Source: Sphaerolaimus hirsutus (lineage: Eukaryota; Nematoda; Chromadorea; Monhysterida; Sphaerolaimidae). Taken from it: a stretch of DNA of 64,000 bases. The stretch lies in contig OZ038450.1 of NCBI GenBank assembly GCA_964036195.1, forward strand, positions 17,052,701 to 17,116,700. The letters are read 5' to 3'. A program made the translations under genes and the position numbers. Positions 55,901 through 64,000 of the stretch are shown here, one piece after another. The notes under the pieces are model-generated. The model ran no database searches and had not been told where the DNA came from. It saw only the letters and a list, made by a program, of their open reading frames with translations. The stretch's first letter is position 1, and each line of letters opens with the position of its first letter.

Positions 55901-58393
55901 TCCGGGATAGATAGATAGCTGCCAACCCCCCATCCCATTCGAGACCCCTGCCCGGTGCCCAAGTAAAATGCACCGGCCCTGGCATTTACTTGGGCACCGG
56001 GCGGCTGTTTACTTGTGCACTAGGCAGGTGCAAGCGCCCCGCCTGGTGCACAAGAATGGGTGCCATACAAGGAGGGGGCGGGGGGGGCGACCGCCCCCCC
56101 CCTTTCCGGGCCGGACCAGAAAATGTGCCAGAAATGGCACCTTCAGTAGACGATTTTGTCGACAGTTTGAAAAAATTTTGCGCGCAAGCGCGCATTTTTC
56201 CCTTCACGACATATATTTTCGGTTGACGAGTCTCAGCGGCCTCAAAGGCAGTTAAAATGGACTCAATTTCTGTCCACATCGCAGTATATGCCTGTAAAAT
56301 CCGGCTGTATACTGCTGTTTTGGCGCCAATGCCAACGCCAGTGGCGCCATAGCGTGGCGCCAACGAATGGCGCCAGCGCCATGGCGTCATTCCCCTACTA
56401 CAGAGGTAACATTTTAGGGGGGGGGGCGGGCTCTGTATACAATCGGCCCCCCCCGCTCAAAAATCCTGGCTACGTCCCTGGTGCCATACTTGTGCACTGG
56501 GTGGTGCCGATCACAGAAACGTCAAGCATTGCTATTCTCATACAACTACTGATGAAAAAGCGCCAGGAAAAATGGCACCATTCAAAATAATGGCGCCGTG
56601 CGGCAGATGGTGCCAGAGAAAAGGGCGCCAGTAACAATGGTGCCAGGAGCCAAAATGGCGCCAACAATTAAATGCCATGATTTCATATGTTTATCTATAC
56701 TGAACTGTTTATGCAGCAGCAACGGTATGCATTACATTTCTTTGATAGTGAATGGCCAAATACACTGCATCTATCCATTAACAAAAATCTGAAAAACATG
56801 GCGCTCGCGCCCTTTGGCACCATTAAAGGGCGCCAGTGCCATGGCGCCATTCCATCACTACATACAATGCTGCGGGGGTGTGCAAATCCTGGATGCTCAA
56901 GTAATCCCAGCCTGACGCAAGGTGCACAAGTGCTGCCAAAGTAATGCGCAAGTGGTGCCCAAGCAATGCACGTGTATGCTCAAGTAAAAAGCCGCCCGGT
57001 GCCCAAGTACGGGCACTTGACTTGGGCACCGGGCCTACTTGGGCAACGGGTATTACAACTTGTGCACCGGCCCACTTGGCCACCGGGTTTACTTGTGCAC
57101 CGACCTGGCCCCATAGTAGACACTGGTGTCAATACCAACACCAGCCGTCCATTGTGCAGTGCCTACAAATGGAGTCAGTGCCATGAATCCATTCTGTTGA
57201 TATTATCGCACTTATCTGACATCATGTTTAGACATGTGTTTAGACAATTTTATAAAAGATTATCCCTTAAGAACCAAATTTTTTGGCCAATATCCAGATC
57301 CCGAAAGAATGCCTATCCCGGTCCCGAAACCCTAATCCCTATCCCGAAATCTAAAACAAAAACAAAAACAATCCCGATCCCGAAAAGTCAATCCCGTTTG
57401 AACACTAATAGAAATCAGAATATTTTTAATCAGTGTTTTTTTTTTTTTTTTTTTCAGATGGAATATGGTAGATTTTTAAGTGTGTTGTTCGTGTCGGACG
57501 CATGTCTTTACATGCCATCTATGTCAAAAACGGAATCGAACATTCAGGTGCTCATTGCAGGTTGACGTAGGTGGGGGGGTTACCCAGCTCAGCCATCTAT
57601 CCCGGTAACAATTTTTGGATACTACCCCTGAACCCCCAAATCGGCCGGCTATACTTATTGCCTATTTTCAGCTATTTTTGACGAATTTTCCTATTGATAT
57701 ACATTTTTTACTATTGATATACCTTTTTTCTTTTTGATATACCTTTTTCACCTATTTGTAGCGATTTTTCCCCATTTTGTACCTTCTACACCTAGAAAAA
57801 GCCTATTTATATACTTAACCCGCGACCCCCCCGGCAAAATTTGTTTTCAGCTATCTATGCCTCGGGAGGAGCGATTTGCTATCTATCCAACCCCAAGGAT
57901 CTCTGTCTAGGCTACCCCTGGTCTGATCAAGAGTAACCCTGGTCTATGTAGACTGTGTCTATGTAAATACATTTTAAACATTGGACACAAGGTTTTAGTG
58001 AATTCGGCATTTGAGACAAAAAATATTCAAATGTGCACCCCCTCCCCCCAGGACGCGCAGAAAATGCTGCAAATGTGGGGCCAATGTGCGCTCACAAAAG
58101 AGGTCCTTCTTTGGGGCCTTCACGCTTTCGCAATTACGGACCAGGTAGAGCCGTACAAAGTGGAGCAGCTGGAATCCTTTTTGCTGCCTCAGTACAAGCC
58201 CAATGTTTGCAAGGGTCTTTTGGCGAATGTTCTGGAGTTAATTCAGAGCCTGTTAGGTGAGGCTGAATCGAAGGCGATTTTGGTGAAAAATAGTCCCGGT
58301 ACCATCGATTTTTTCGCTCTGCCCACTGAGTTGGTTGTTGGCGAATTTGAAATGTTTTCCAAGGAGTTTTACGATGTTTTTAATGTTGAGTGA
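46962..58393 (+). CDS. DXO/RAI1-family decapping-exonuclease homologue, possibly inactive
   Basis: Seven inferred exons: 46962-47084, 50699-50763, 50922-51052, 53049-53320, 53671-53829, 57458-57547, 58052-58393 (TGA). Phases agree at all joins. Family signs: QPSFIDEFSVD near the N-terminus (compare GEFSLD), then GYQCGRPETKLDNFNNWL, then the hallmark ETDFICQRGRLTKIM, IFLCEFDTEE, and GHKFRNVV (GYKFEQ in active members). The C-terminal exon has KMLQMWGQCALTKEVLLWG, matching the KLLKWWAQSFL...GF block. DXO/RAI1 enzymes remove incomplete or NAD caps and degrade RNA 5'-3' using Glu and Asp residues that bind metal. Here GYKFE is GHKFR and the EVD and VELKT motifs look like KVD and VRTKT, so several acidic residues seem lost. 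Exons 5 and 6 are the least certain. Confidence 0.75.
47328..48024. mobile_element. hAT-type element, TTTTTTAAAAAACG ends, TSD GGTGTAGA
   Basis: Ends TAGGGTTGG...CCAACCCTA, 697 bp, with exact 8-bp repeats GGTGTAGA at 47320-47327 and 48025-48032. Subterminal zones are T/A homopolymer blocks joined by ACG. It lies in intron 1 of the DXO-like gene and is inserted in an older repeat. The centre is unique and shared with 48322-49603. Confidence 0.88.
48322..49603. mobile_element. hAT-type element, second copy, TSD GTTCCACG
   Basis: Same family as 47328-48024 (TAGGGTTGG...CCAACCCTA) with exact GTTCCACG at 48314-48321 and 49604-49611. Its total of 1,282 bp includes a 592-bp element and its duplicated site; the original was 682 bp. 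Confidence 0.88.
48583..49174. mobile_element. hAT-type element with (GGGATC)n interior, TSD GGTGAATA
   Basis: Ends TAGGGTTCAAACGGGAT and its complement, exact GGTGAATA at 48575-48582 and 49175-49182. The sister repeat near 47578-47600 has the uninterrupted site (CATGGGTGAATAAG), direct evidence of insertion. The outer parts are GGGATCGGGATC arrays in inverted orientation; the middle is unique. Confidence 0.9.
50106..50477. mobile_element. hAT-type element, CAGTGGCGTAGCC ends, TSD TGTATCCC
   Basis: 372 bp with ends CAGTGGCGTAGCC...GGCTACGCCACTG and exact TGTATCCC at 50098-50105 and 50478-50485. These termini are typical of hAT transposons. No transposase frame. In intron 1 of the DXO-like gene. 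Confidence 0.85.
50699..51052 (+). CDS. DXO-like exons 2 and 3 with a short repeat-derived intron
   Basis: Exon 50699-50763 follows the acceptor ATATGCAG and ends in phase 2. The 158-bp intron 50764-50921 is a palindrome of the CACTCCCA...CTGTAAAATG family. Exon 50922-51052 carries the GYQCGR...NNWLLERYNE segment and ends at a strong GTAAGT donor. The frame is open across both exons once the intron is removed. Confidence 0.65.
50764..50921 (+). mobile_element. Palindromic repeat that forms a whole intron (introner-like)
   Basis: The intron is almost exactly one copy of a dispersed palindrome (CACTCCCAGACTCTGTAAAATG and its mirror). The 7-mer CTCCAGG occurs at both junctions (50758-50764 and 50916-50922), with AG in each supplying the splice boundary, so splicing removes the repeat and one 7-mer copy. 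Relatives lie at about 1035-1195, 13900-14050, 17105-17550 and 62008-62135. Confidence 0.6.
52050..52460. repeat. Inverted relative of the GGGATC/TTTAAAA repeats
   Basis: An opposite-orientation, degraded version of material in 48322-49603: AATCCCGATCCCG arrays at 52150-52320 and homopolymer A/T-ACG blocks at 52355-52455. No clean ends found. Confidence 0.5.
52619..52991. mobile_element. CAGGGGTATCTTGAAT...GAGACCCCTG repeat element
   Basis: Ends CAGGGGT...ACCCCTG. Inside are GGATAGATAGCTGA blocks and long G and C runs. Flanks TAGAAAAC and TAGCCAAC match at 6 of 8. Same family as 54668-55950, with fragments at 47187-47327, 49970-50035 and 57572-57910. Confidence 0.6.
53049..53320 (+). CDS. 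DXO-like core exon 4
   Basis: The best-conserved exon. DFICQRGRLTKIMLMPY is the cap/RNA-binding RG motif block, followed by WQFVARKVTLETVQTETIFL and CEFDTEEGKEARG, then GHKFRNVVAERM. Acceptor TTTCAG, donor GTACGT. At the last motif, active family members have Glu where Arg is read here. Confidence 0.85.
54286..54546. repeat. GAATAATCCCC palindromic repeat
   Basis: Ends GTATATACTCGAATAATCCCC and its mirror GAATTATTCGAGTATATACGG. In intron 5 of the DXO-like gene. Confidence 0.55.
54668..55950. mobile_element. CAGGGGTATC family element, exact TSD CCCGGTGC, with nested insert
   Basis: Exact 8-bp repeats CCCGGTGC at 54660-54667 and 55951-55958. Contains a younger element at 54770-55568; without it the length is about 476 bp. 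Confidence 0.82.
54770..55568. mobile_element. hAT-type element with (ATATCGA)n interior, TSD GTTGTGGT
   Basis: Ends TAGGGTTCAAACGATAT and its complement, exact GTTGTGGT at 54762-54769 and 55569-55576. The outer parts are ATCGAATATCGA arrays. The unoccupied site is seen in the sister repeat near 52730. It shares the first 13 terminal bases with 48583-49174 but has a different interior. Confidence 0.9.
56070..56480. repeat. Likely hAT-type relative of 48066-49773
   Basis: Bounded by GGTGCCATAC on both sides (about 56059-56068 and 56480-56489), right end GGCTACGTCCCT, with GGCGCC blocks inside. The left end is degraded. Confidence 0.45.
56547..56860. mobile_element. GGCGCC-rich hAT-type element (short copy)
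   Basis: Ends TACTGATGA...TTCCATCACTA, flanked by CATACAAC (56539-56546) and CATACAAT (56861-56868), 7 of 8. A 314-bp relative of 19221-20111. Confidence 0.7.
56900..57120. repeat. GGTGCACAAGT/CCGGGC repeat tract
   Basis: Degenerate units of TTGTGCACCGG and GCCCAAGTA, also seen at 54620-54670 and 55950-56060. No ends resolved. In intron 5 of the DXO-like gene. Confidence 0.5.
58052..58393 (+). CDS. DXO-like C-terminal exon
   Basis: Acceptor CCCCCCAG, 114 codons to TGA. It contains MLQMWGQCALTKEVLLWGL, a linker ending KPNVCKGLLANVLELIQSLL (compare NPTVCMNFCNAFLTFL in the family), and an acidic end. No AATAAA polyadenylation signal was seen shortly downstream. Confidence 0.75.
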   Translation, partial: DAQKMLQMWGQCALTKEVLLWGLHAFAITDQVEPYKVEQLESFLLPQYKPNVCKGLLANVLELIQSLLGEAESKAILVKNSPGTIDFFALPTELVVGEFEMFSKEFYDVFNVE

Positions 58394-59050
58394 ACATGGG
58401 TTTTTTTGTTCGTGTTTGGTCATTTTTACCTGGTATAGTGAAACCAAAGCAAAATGAGGAAACTGAAACCTTACCCGCTGAGATTCCTTAAGCCAGAGTC
58501 CTACAAATTTTGTCATCCATTTAGTTGTACAGTAATCACACAATTGAAGTAGAAATTTCTGCGATACGTTCAGTTTCAGCTTGTCGCACTCAACACTATG
58601 ATTCGCTCTCGGCTCAGTGCGTTTTGCTTGGTATATCACTATTTTTGTGTGGATCGTTGAATCTCTTCGGTTACATTCTTGTTCTTACATTCTTCTTTGG
58701 TTACATTCTTGTCCGGTTACATTCTTGTTCTTACATTTTTCGGTTACATTATTTACATTCTTGTCCGTTGATGTTTTTTAATGTGTCTCTGATATCGATT
58801 CCTTCCATAGAGAATGTGTTTGTTTTTTCATTGAAATGTTTCTGGTTTATTGCCTCAATTCGCGTTAGCAGTGTTGGAACGATATGATGTTATACAATCG
58901 ATTTTCGACATTAGAAAAATTTTGTAAATTGAATTTTGATATTCAACATAAATAGTTGGGTATTCTGTATTCGATATTGATCAAACATATCGCTCCAACC
59001 CTAGTCGGTTTCTTACGAAATGCCTTGTTGTCGTCTATCACTTGATACAA
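58394..59050. other. Downstream flank, TTACATTCTTG microrepeat
   Basis: No gene seen. A short degenerate tandem of GGTTACATTCTTGTTC occupies about 58660-58770. Confidence 0.5.
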
Positions 59051-59054
59051 ATAT

Positions 59055-59420
59055 ACTGTATTTGCTCGAATAATTCCCATCGGGAATAATATTTAGTCGT
59101 CTGACTTTTTTGAGGGGGGAACTATTCAACAGGGAATTATTACTTTGTCAGATTTCTTAGGTGATCTATTTATGGGGGAATTTTTATTTCGTCAGAATTC
59201 TCAAGCAAGTTTATATAAACTCATTTAACAAAATATGGTTCATTGACAAGTTAACATGTTATTGTTGTACAAATTGGTGACAACAAATTGGTTGTCACCA
59301 ATTTGAATTATTATTTGGGGGAATTATTTAATTATTATCCAAGTGGGGGAATTATTTCCTCCTCACTCGTCTAACAGGGAGATTTTCAAGAGGGGGATTT
59401 TTCAAGCAATTACAGTATCT
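59055..59420. repeat. GAATAATTCCC palindromic repeat
   Basis: Copy of the family at 1565-1880, with CGAATAATTCCC at the left and TTTTTCAAGCAATTACAG at the right. Confidence 0.5.
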
Positions 59421-59589
59421 GTATAAAAAAGTACTGCGTATACGTGAAATACGTGCTAAAGCAGGGTGCATGCTTTATAGATAGTGTTGCAATTTTTCAT
59501 CAGTGAAGTCAACGTAGAAATTTTGCCTAAAAAGTCGCGGAGAGCGAAAACAATGTCATATGACGAGAAAAAATCAAAACTTTGTCTCA

Positions 59590-59835
59590 TTGTGCCTACA
59601 CACACTAGTTTTCTCCGTGACTTCGTGGGAAAACTGAAATTTTTTCAAATGCAAATTAATGAACACGGTTGAATGATTTTATTTTATTTAAATTAGAATT
59701 TAAATTTATGAAAGTTAAAATTTGAAAATTTGAAAACTAAAACACATAAAGCATACAAAAAGAGTAGGCTGAATGTTGCCATGTCGCCATTTCAGTTTTC
59801 ACATCGGTCACGGTGAAAACTAGTGTGTGTAGGGC
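59590..59835. repeat. Palindromic repeat, CACACACTAGTTTTC ends
   Basis: Left CTACACACACTAGTTTTC and right GAAAACTAGTGTGTGTAG are complementary. MITE-like; no coding frame supported. Confidence 0.55.
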
Positions 59836-59916
59836 CATTGATTCAGATGGATTATAGTAGATTTTTTTCACTATTAAGTGCGCAGTTATCTGTTGCTTTG
59901 ACACTCGTAAATAGTG

Positions 59917-60320
59917 TACAGTATTTCCTCGAAATACCCCCCGGGGGGTGATTGTTTCATAGTGGTCCCGAGAGGGGGGGGGTTAAACGAGGGGGGGGTT
60001 ATTATTTCACAAGAAAATTTTTGAAAACCAAGTACGAAATTGTCGTCTGAAACGTACGCAGACGTCGAAAAATGCAACAAAAACCGCCATTTATAAGGTT
60101 CTGTAGACTAATATTAGTACGTAGATGGTATAAACACTGTTCTAACATGATTCCGACATTGTTTTAACGTGTGTTCTGCACTACGCAGAACACAAATTGC
60201 AGTATTTGTCATGTACATTCTCTTTACACTCAATTTGGGGGGGGGTATTTCGAGGGGGGGGGGGGTTATTGTTTCATAGTGGTCTCGAGAGGGGGGGGGG
60301 TATTTCGAGGAAATACGGTA
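59917..60320. mobile_element. Palindromic C/G-run repeat
   Basis: Family of 2397-2827: TACAGTATTTCCTCGAAATA...ATTTCGAGGAAATACGGTA with long G runs between. Confidence 0.6.
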
Positions 60321-60488
60321 TAGGCCCGACACACATTAGTTGATAACAACACCAAGTGTCAACTGGATCCGATCGCAATTCAAAGCATTCTGACGAGTGA
60401 CGCCACGCATTATTATTTACGATAATTGTATACACATTCTTTTACTTCATGCGGCCTTGTATTCATTACATTTCACATGCCGCACTAT

Positions 60489-60653
60489 TGGCCCCACAAA
60501 CGCTAGTTGACATCGACACCAAATGTCAACGGGTTCCGTTCCCAATTCAAAGCTTGCGTTTGAATGTCGTTCGTCGACTCGTCAGCAAGCTTTGAATCGG
60601 GATCTGCACCAGTTGACATTTGGTGTCGATGTCAACTAGCGTGTGGGGCCCAA
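60489..60653. repeat. Long near-perfect hairpin
   Basis: GGCCCCACAAACGCTAGTTG with ACATCGACACCAAATGTCAAC is mirrored 100 bp further on. Degenerate copies flank it at 60325-60400 and 60700-60800. MITE-like; no gene. Confidence 0.65.
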
Positions 60654-61257
60654 TCATTGTCAAACCTACAGCTCAATTTTGCAACGTGATTCAACACATT
60701 TGCATTTGAACGTCGTTCGTCGACTCATCAGCAAGCTTTGAATTGGGATGGGAACCAATTGACATTTGGTGTTGTTGTCAACTAGTCTGTGTAGGGTTGT
60801 GTCATAGCTGTGCGGTGCTTGGATACCGGTCAAAAGATGCGTGGTGCTTAGACACTGGTAATTTGTGAACGCGCAATCATTTGGTTCATTTTTTAGGCAG
60901 ACTCTGGTGCCATTTGCGCGAAGTTCCTTTTAAATTGAAGAATAATACCGCTTTGCCCCTTTGTATGCCTTACCGTAAATACTCTAATATGTAGTTTCCC
61001 TGAAGAAATATTGTTACCGATTATATTTGATGGTGGACTATCTATGAGGGATATTATGTCCGTTTTATGTCCGTTTTCGCATCATGATTTCAGTTTTCTA
61101 GTGTTTGCCATCTTTGCTGTAGCTGTGGCTTTGTTTGGAGGATATTGAGTAATTATGAAGTTGTTTATGCCATGCAGGCTTTTAATGGATTTTTCAGTTG
61201 AAATCTTTTTGTAGTGTATCGACTCCCTGTCATCTATCTGTTCGATCCAATCATAGT

Positions 61258-61662
61258 TACCGTATTACCTCGAAATACCCCCATGGGGGTTTATTATTTC
61301 GCCAGCAAAATTTGAGGGGGGGTTAATTCGAGGGGGGGGTTTATTCGAGGGGGGGGGTTTATTATTTCGCCAGAAAATTTCGTGGAATTCGTAGTAAAGG
61401 ATACGCTTTTTCTTACACAAAAACGGTAATAAATGTGAGAATATAGGTTATATTGGGGCTATAGATGTACATCTGTACCCAAATGAGCGTATAAGAGTAG
61501 CTGCGATGCAAATAAGTAGTAATAAATACATCATGTACATTGCATACATGGTGTACATCATTCCGGAGGGGGGGTATTTCGAGGGGGGGTTTATTATTTC
61601 CCCAGCCCATTTTGAGGGGGGGTTAGTTCGAGGGGGGGGGGATAATTCGAGGTAATACGGTA
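61258..61662. mobile_element. Palindromic C/G-run repeat
   Basis: Ends TACCGTATTACCTCGAAATA and its mirror; G runs inside. Same family as 2397-2827. Confidence 0.62.
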
Positions 61663-62135
61663 GATTCTTTCTAAGATGTAATTTTTCCAGAGTGTTTTGC
61701 TATGTAACTGGAAAAGCTCGGAAGTATATTCCCTGATCTCGTTTTTAGTAAATATGAAATCGCCTTTAATGTTGCATTACGAGTACGTGTTCATTTTGTG
61801 GTGATTTGAAAAGCGTGGAACATCCTTGAATGGTCAGTTGGTAACGCTACTTTTCATAGCGGAGGTGTTTTCCGTAAATCTGCTGAGATGTTCCATTTTG
61901 ATCAAATGACGCCAACATGTAAATGTTCCTATGCACATGACAAAATCTAGTAAAGTCTAAGCCACACAAATATCTGGAATGTGGAAACTTCTGAAACACT
62001 AAATCGGGGGCACTCCCAGACCCTGTCAAATATCAACTGTCGTGTAAAGAAGTAAACGAACGTCTGTCATTTTACATGACTTTTAACACTTGCATGACTT
62101 TTGACAGGGCATTTCACAAGGTTTGGGAATGGCGC

Positions 62136-62950
62136 AGCGCACGTCCGCAATACACTTTGTCGTCGCCGTACACTTTACAGTGCGCTCGAAGGTGTGCTCA
62201 GTTGGCACGGGGGAAGCGCGGCAACGATCGATCACTCGGCTGCCGCCCGGCAGGTGGGCCGGCGTCCGCGCTCAAAGTTGAGCTGCCAGATCTCGCTGTG
62301 GTAATCGGTCATCTCCTTGTCCACCATCTAGTCTTTGTGGAACGGCGAGGCCGTGCGTCGATTCTGTAATTGGAGGTTTCGGTTTACCGTTTTTCCTGTG
62401 TGGACCTTCGCACATCCCGAACCCTTTATTGGTTAGATGATGCGTTGGGCATGACATATTATATAAATATTCTGTATTCAACATGGTACTGGCGCTGGTG
62501 CGTTTTTTATGTTCGAGTGGGGTATTGCGTTAAATATTCATATGCTGTACATTTCTAGATCTATGCTAGACCCTTGGTCAGGTGAGTGAGGTTATTCCGT
62601 TCGCGTGCGCCAAGAATGCATCAATAACTTCCGATACTCCGTGCCATCACATCACTAATTATCACACACAGTCACCAAACGCCCGCGCGCTACAACATTA
62701 TACAACACATTACCATTTTAACATCTTCATTACAACTTCGCGCTGGAACGGCGGCGTCCGCAGGAAATTGATGGCGTCGCAGCGGCAGGCGGCACATTTG
62801 GAGGTGCCGCGGCGGCGCGCATCAGCGCACGCCTCGCAGCCACTGCGGACAAGTACTGCGACTGGCGCTGGGAACGTGACCCGACTCGACTCGAATCCTT
62901 ATAGAACTCGACGAATTGGCGCTGCACACACTAGTTTACTAACGGTAAAC
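62136..62950 (-). pseudogene. Unidentified minus-strand gene fragment with an in-frame TAG
   Basis: Two GC-rich exon-like segments. The first (about 62905-62735) reads, in one frame, a Cys-rich stretch (GCEACADARRRGTSKCAACR) and then FLRTPPFQREV before a possible donor GTAATG. The second begins after TTACAG at 62363 and continues in the same phase with RTASPFHKD, then TAG, then MVDKEMTDYHSEIWQLNFER before a TGA. The protein-like reading on both sides of the TAG suggests a nonsense mutation or a broken copy. I do not recognise the family. Confidence 0.35.
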
Positions 62951-63125
62951 TAAGTATTTGGTGAACTCATTTTTCGGCTTCTGAGTTTACCGAAATGAGC
63001 TGTACGTCAACTACAGTTGACTGAGATTGAAAATAACACATTCCAGTAAACTCAGATGCGCTAAGAAACTAAAAAATGATATTACCAAATTCTTAGTTTT
63101 CCGTTAGTAAACTAGCGTGTGCAGC
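62922..63125. repeat. Palindromic repeat, CTGCACACACTAGTTTACTAACGG ends
   Basis: Left GCTGCACACACTAGTTTACT, right AGTAAACTAGCGTGTGCAGC. MITE-like. Its left edge supplies a TGTGCAG that would be the acceptor of the minus-strand exon-like segment. Confidence 0.55.
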
Positions 63126-63139
63126 GGCAATGTAAACTC

Positions 63140-63376
63140 GTGATGTAAAAACGCCATGGCGCTGGCGATATTTTGCTGCGGCGCCATGCGATTGAAAAGC
63201 TCCATGGCGCTTTTGGCGCTTGGCAATCTGTTTGCCCGCCGCCAGGAACAAAATTCCTGGCGCTTGCGCTTGGCCTTAGCGCCAAAGCAAAAAGCGCCAT
63301 GACGTTTGGCGCTGGGGGTCAGAAAAGCGCCGTGGTGCGTTTGGCGCTTGTGGCCACAGTCCTGCCGCTTTTTACA
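63140..63376. repeat. GGCGC-rich repeat
   Basis: GTGATGTAAAAACGCC...GCTTTTTACATCAC ends with CGCC/GGCGCTT blocks between; relative of 19221-20111. Flanks match poorly. Confidence 0.5.
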
Positions 63377-63466
63377 TCACTAATAAAAACACACAGAATT
63401 AACCCTCCTCAAATTTTGCTGGCAAAATAATAACCCCCATGGGGGTATATCCAGGAAATACGGTAT

Positions 63467-64000
63467 GTGGCCACGCGTTTGACACTTCTTGGACTTGTGT
63501 ACCGGTGTGGAACTGTAGTTCCCTCCCGGGTTATCGGAACCTGCACCAGTAGTTCTCGGGTCGGGTTCCGAACCCTAGAATAAAACCTATGTGTCTGCAG
63601 GCATGTCAAACTCGACGGCCAATCAGCAAATCGCAATGGGATTCGTTACGGCTGCCAGTTACTTTCGCAGTGATGCGTTGAATTTTGGCCGCACCCGCTG
63701 GCACACTGTACCTGGTTTGTGAGCGAAAATCTGTGCACTTTTCAGATGGAATTTCATACTTTACTATCGGCTACAGATAACGGATCAGTTCCGGAAATAG
63801 TGCGACTATAAAAATTAAATCCTTTCGCTTTTTACGTGGCAGTGAAGCTGATTTGTGCATTTGTCGCGGCTGTATATTTACTTGCTGGTGACTGCGCTGT
63901 AGGGATTTGATACCCAACCATTTATACTCTTCGGTGTTCTGATCTATTTATTTTCTGACACAAATGACTTTGACTTAAAAATCTCAAGTGGCATTTTTAT
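63467..64000. other. No gene seen
   Basis: Unique-looking sequence with no recognised feature. Confidence 0.4.

Overview
The window reads as animal genomic DNA, most likely from a nematode with a large, repeat-rich genome. The evidence is two multi-exon, plus-strand genes with phase-consistent GT-AG introns, kilobase-scale introns packed with transposon debris, and a membrane protein with the EGF-SEA-EGF-transmembrane layout of the nematode MUA-3/MUP-4 attachment receptors. The species is not identified.

Region 1 (1-14579, plus): the 3' part of an EGF/SEA receptor gene. About sixteen exons encode EGF modules, two SEA modules, a single transmembrane helix and a short cytoplasmic tail. One 7.1 kb intron holds a CCCC-rich array and a ~115-bp satellite with a ~1.6 kb higher-order duplication.

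Region 2 (14.6-21.8 kb): no gene seen. It is a pile of nested non-autonomous DNA transposons, several with exact 8-bp target duplications (hAT type).

Region 3 (21770-45916, minus): a complete 24,147-bp Ty3/gypsy-class LTR retroelement. Its two 628-bp LTRs are identical over their full length by eye and are flanked by a 4-bp duplication (AGTG). It carries one open frame of 6,805 codons in the order Gag - about 3,500 residues of unknown, repeat-rich protein - Env-like glycoprotein - protease - reverse transcriptase - RNase H - integrase. An in-frame segment with two CCHC knuckles lies just past the TAA. Inside the giant frame are strong splice sites that would make a second, spliced product; most of these introns are stop-free and a multiple of three long, so the unspliced RNA still reads through to Pol. 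This element is the most unusual object in the window.

Region 4 (46962-58393, plus): a seven-exon gene of the DXO/RAI1 decapping-exonuclease family. By eye its acidic catalytic residues are largely replaced. One short intron consists entirely of a palindromic repeat with the 7-mer CTCCAGG at both splice junctions, which resembles an introner. The other introns contain nested 8-bp-TSD elements with simple-sequence interiors.

Region 5 (58.4-64 kb): palindromic repeats and, near 62.2-62.9 kb, two GC-rich minus-strand exon-like segments with one in-frame TAG, possibly a broken gene. No tRNA, rRNA or CRISPR was seen. Splice calls, domain calls and alignments were made by reading only; no search was run.
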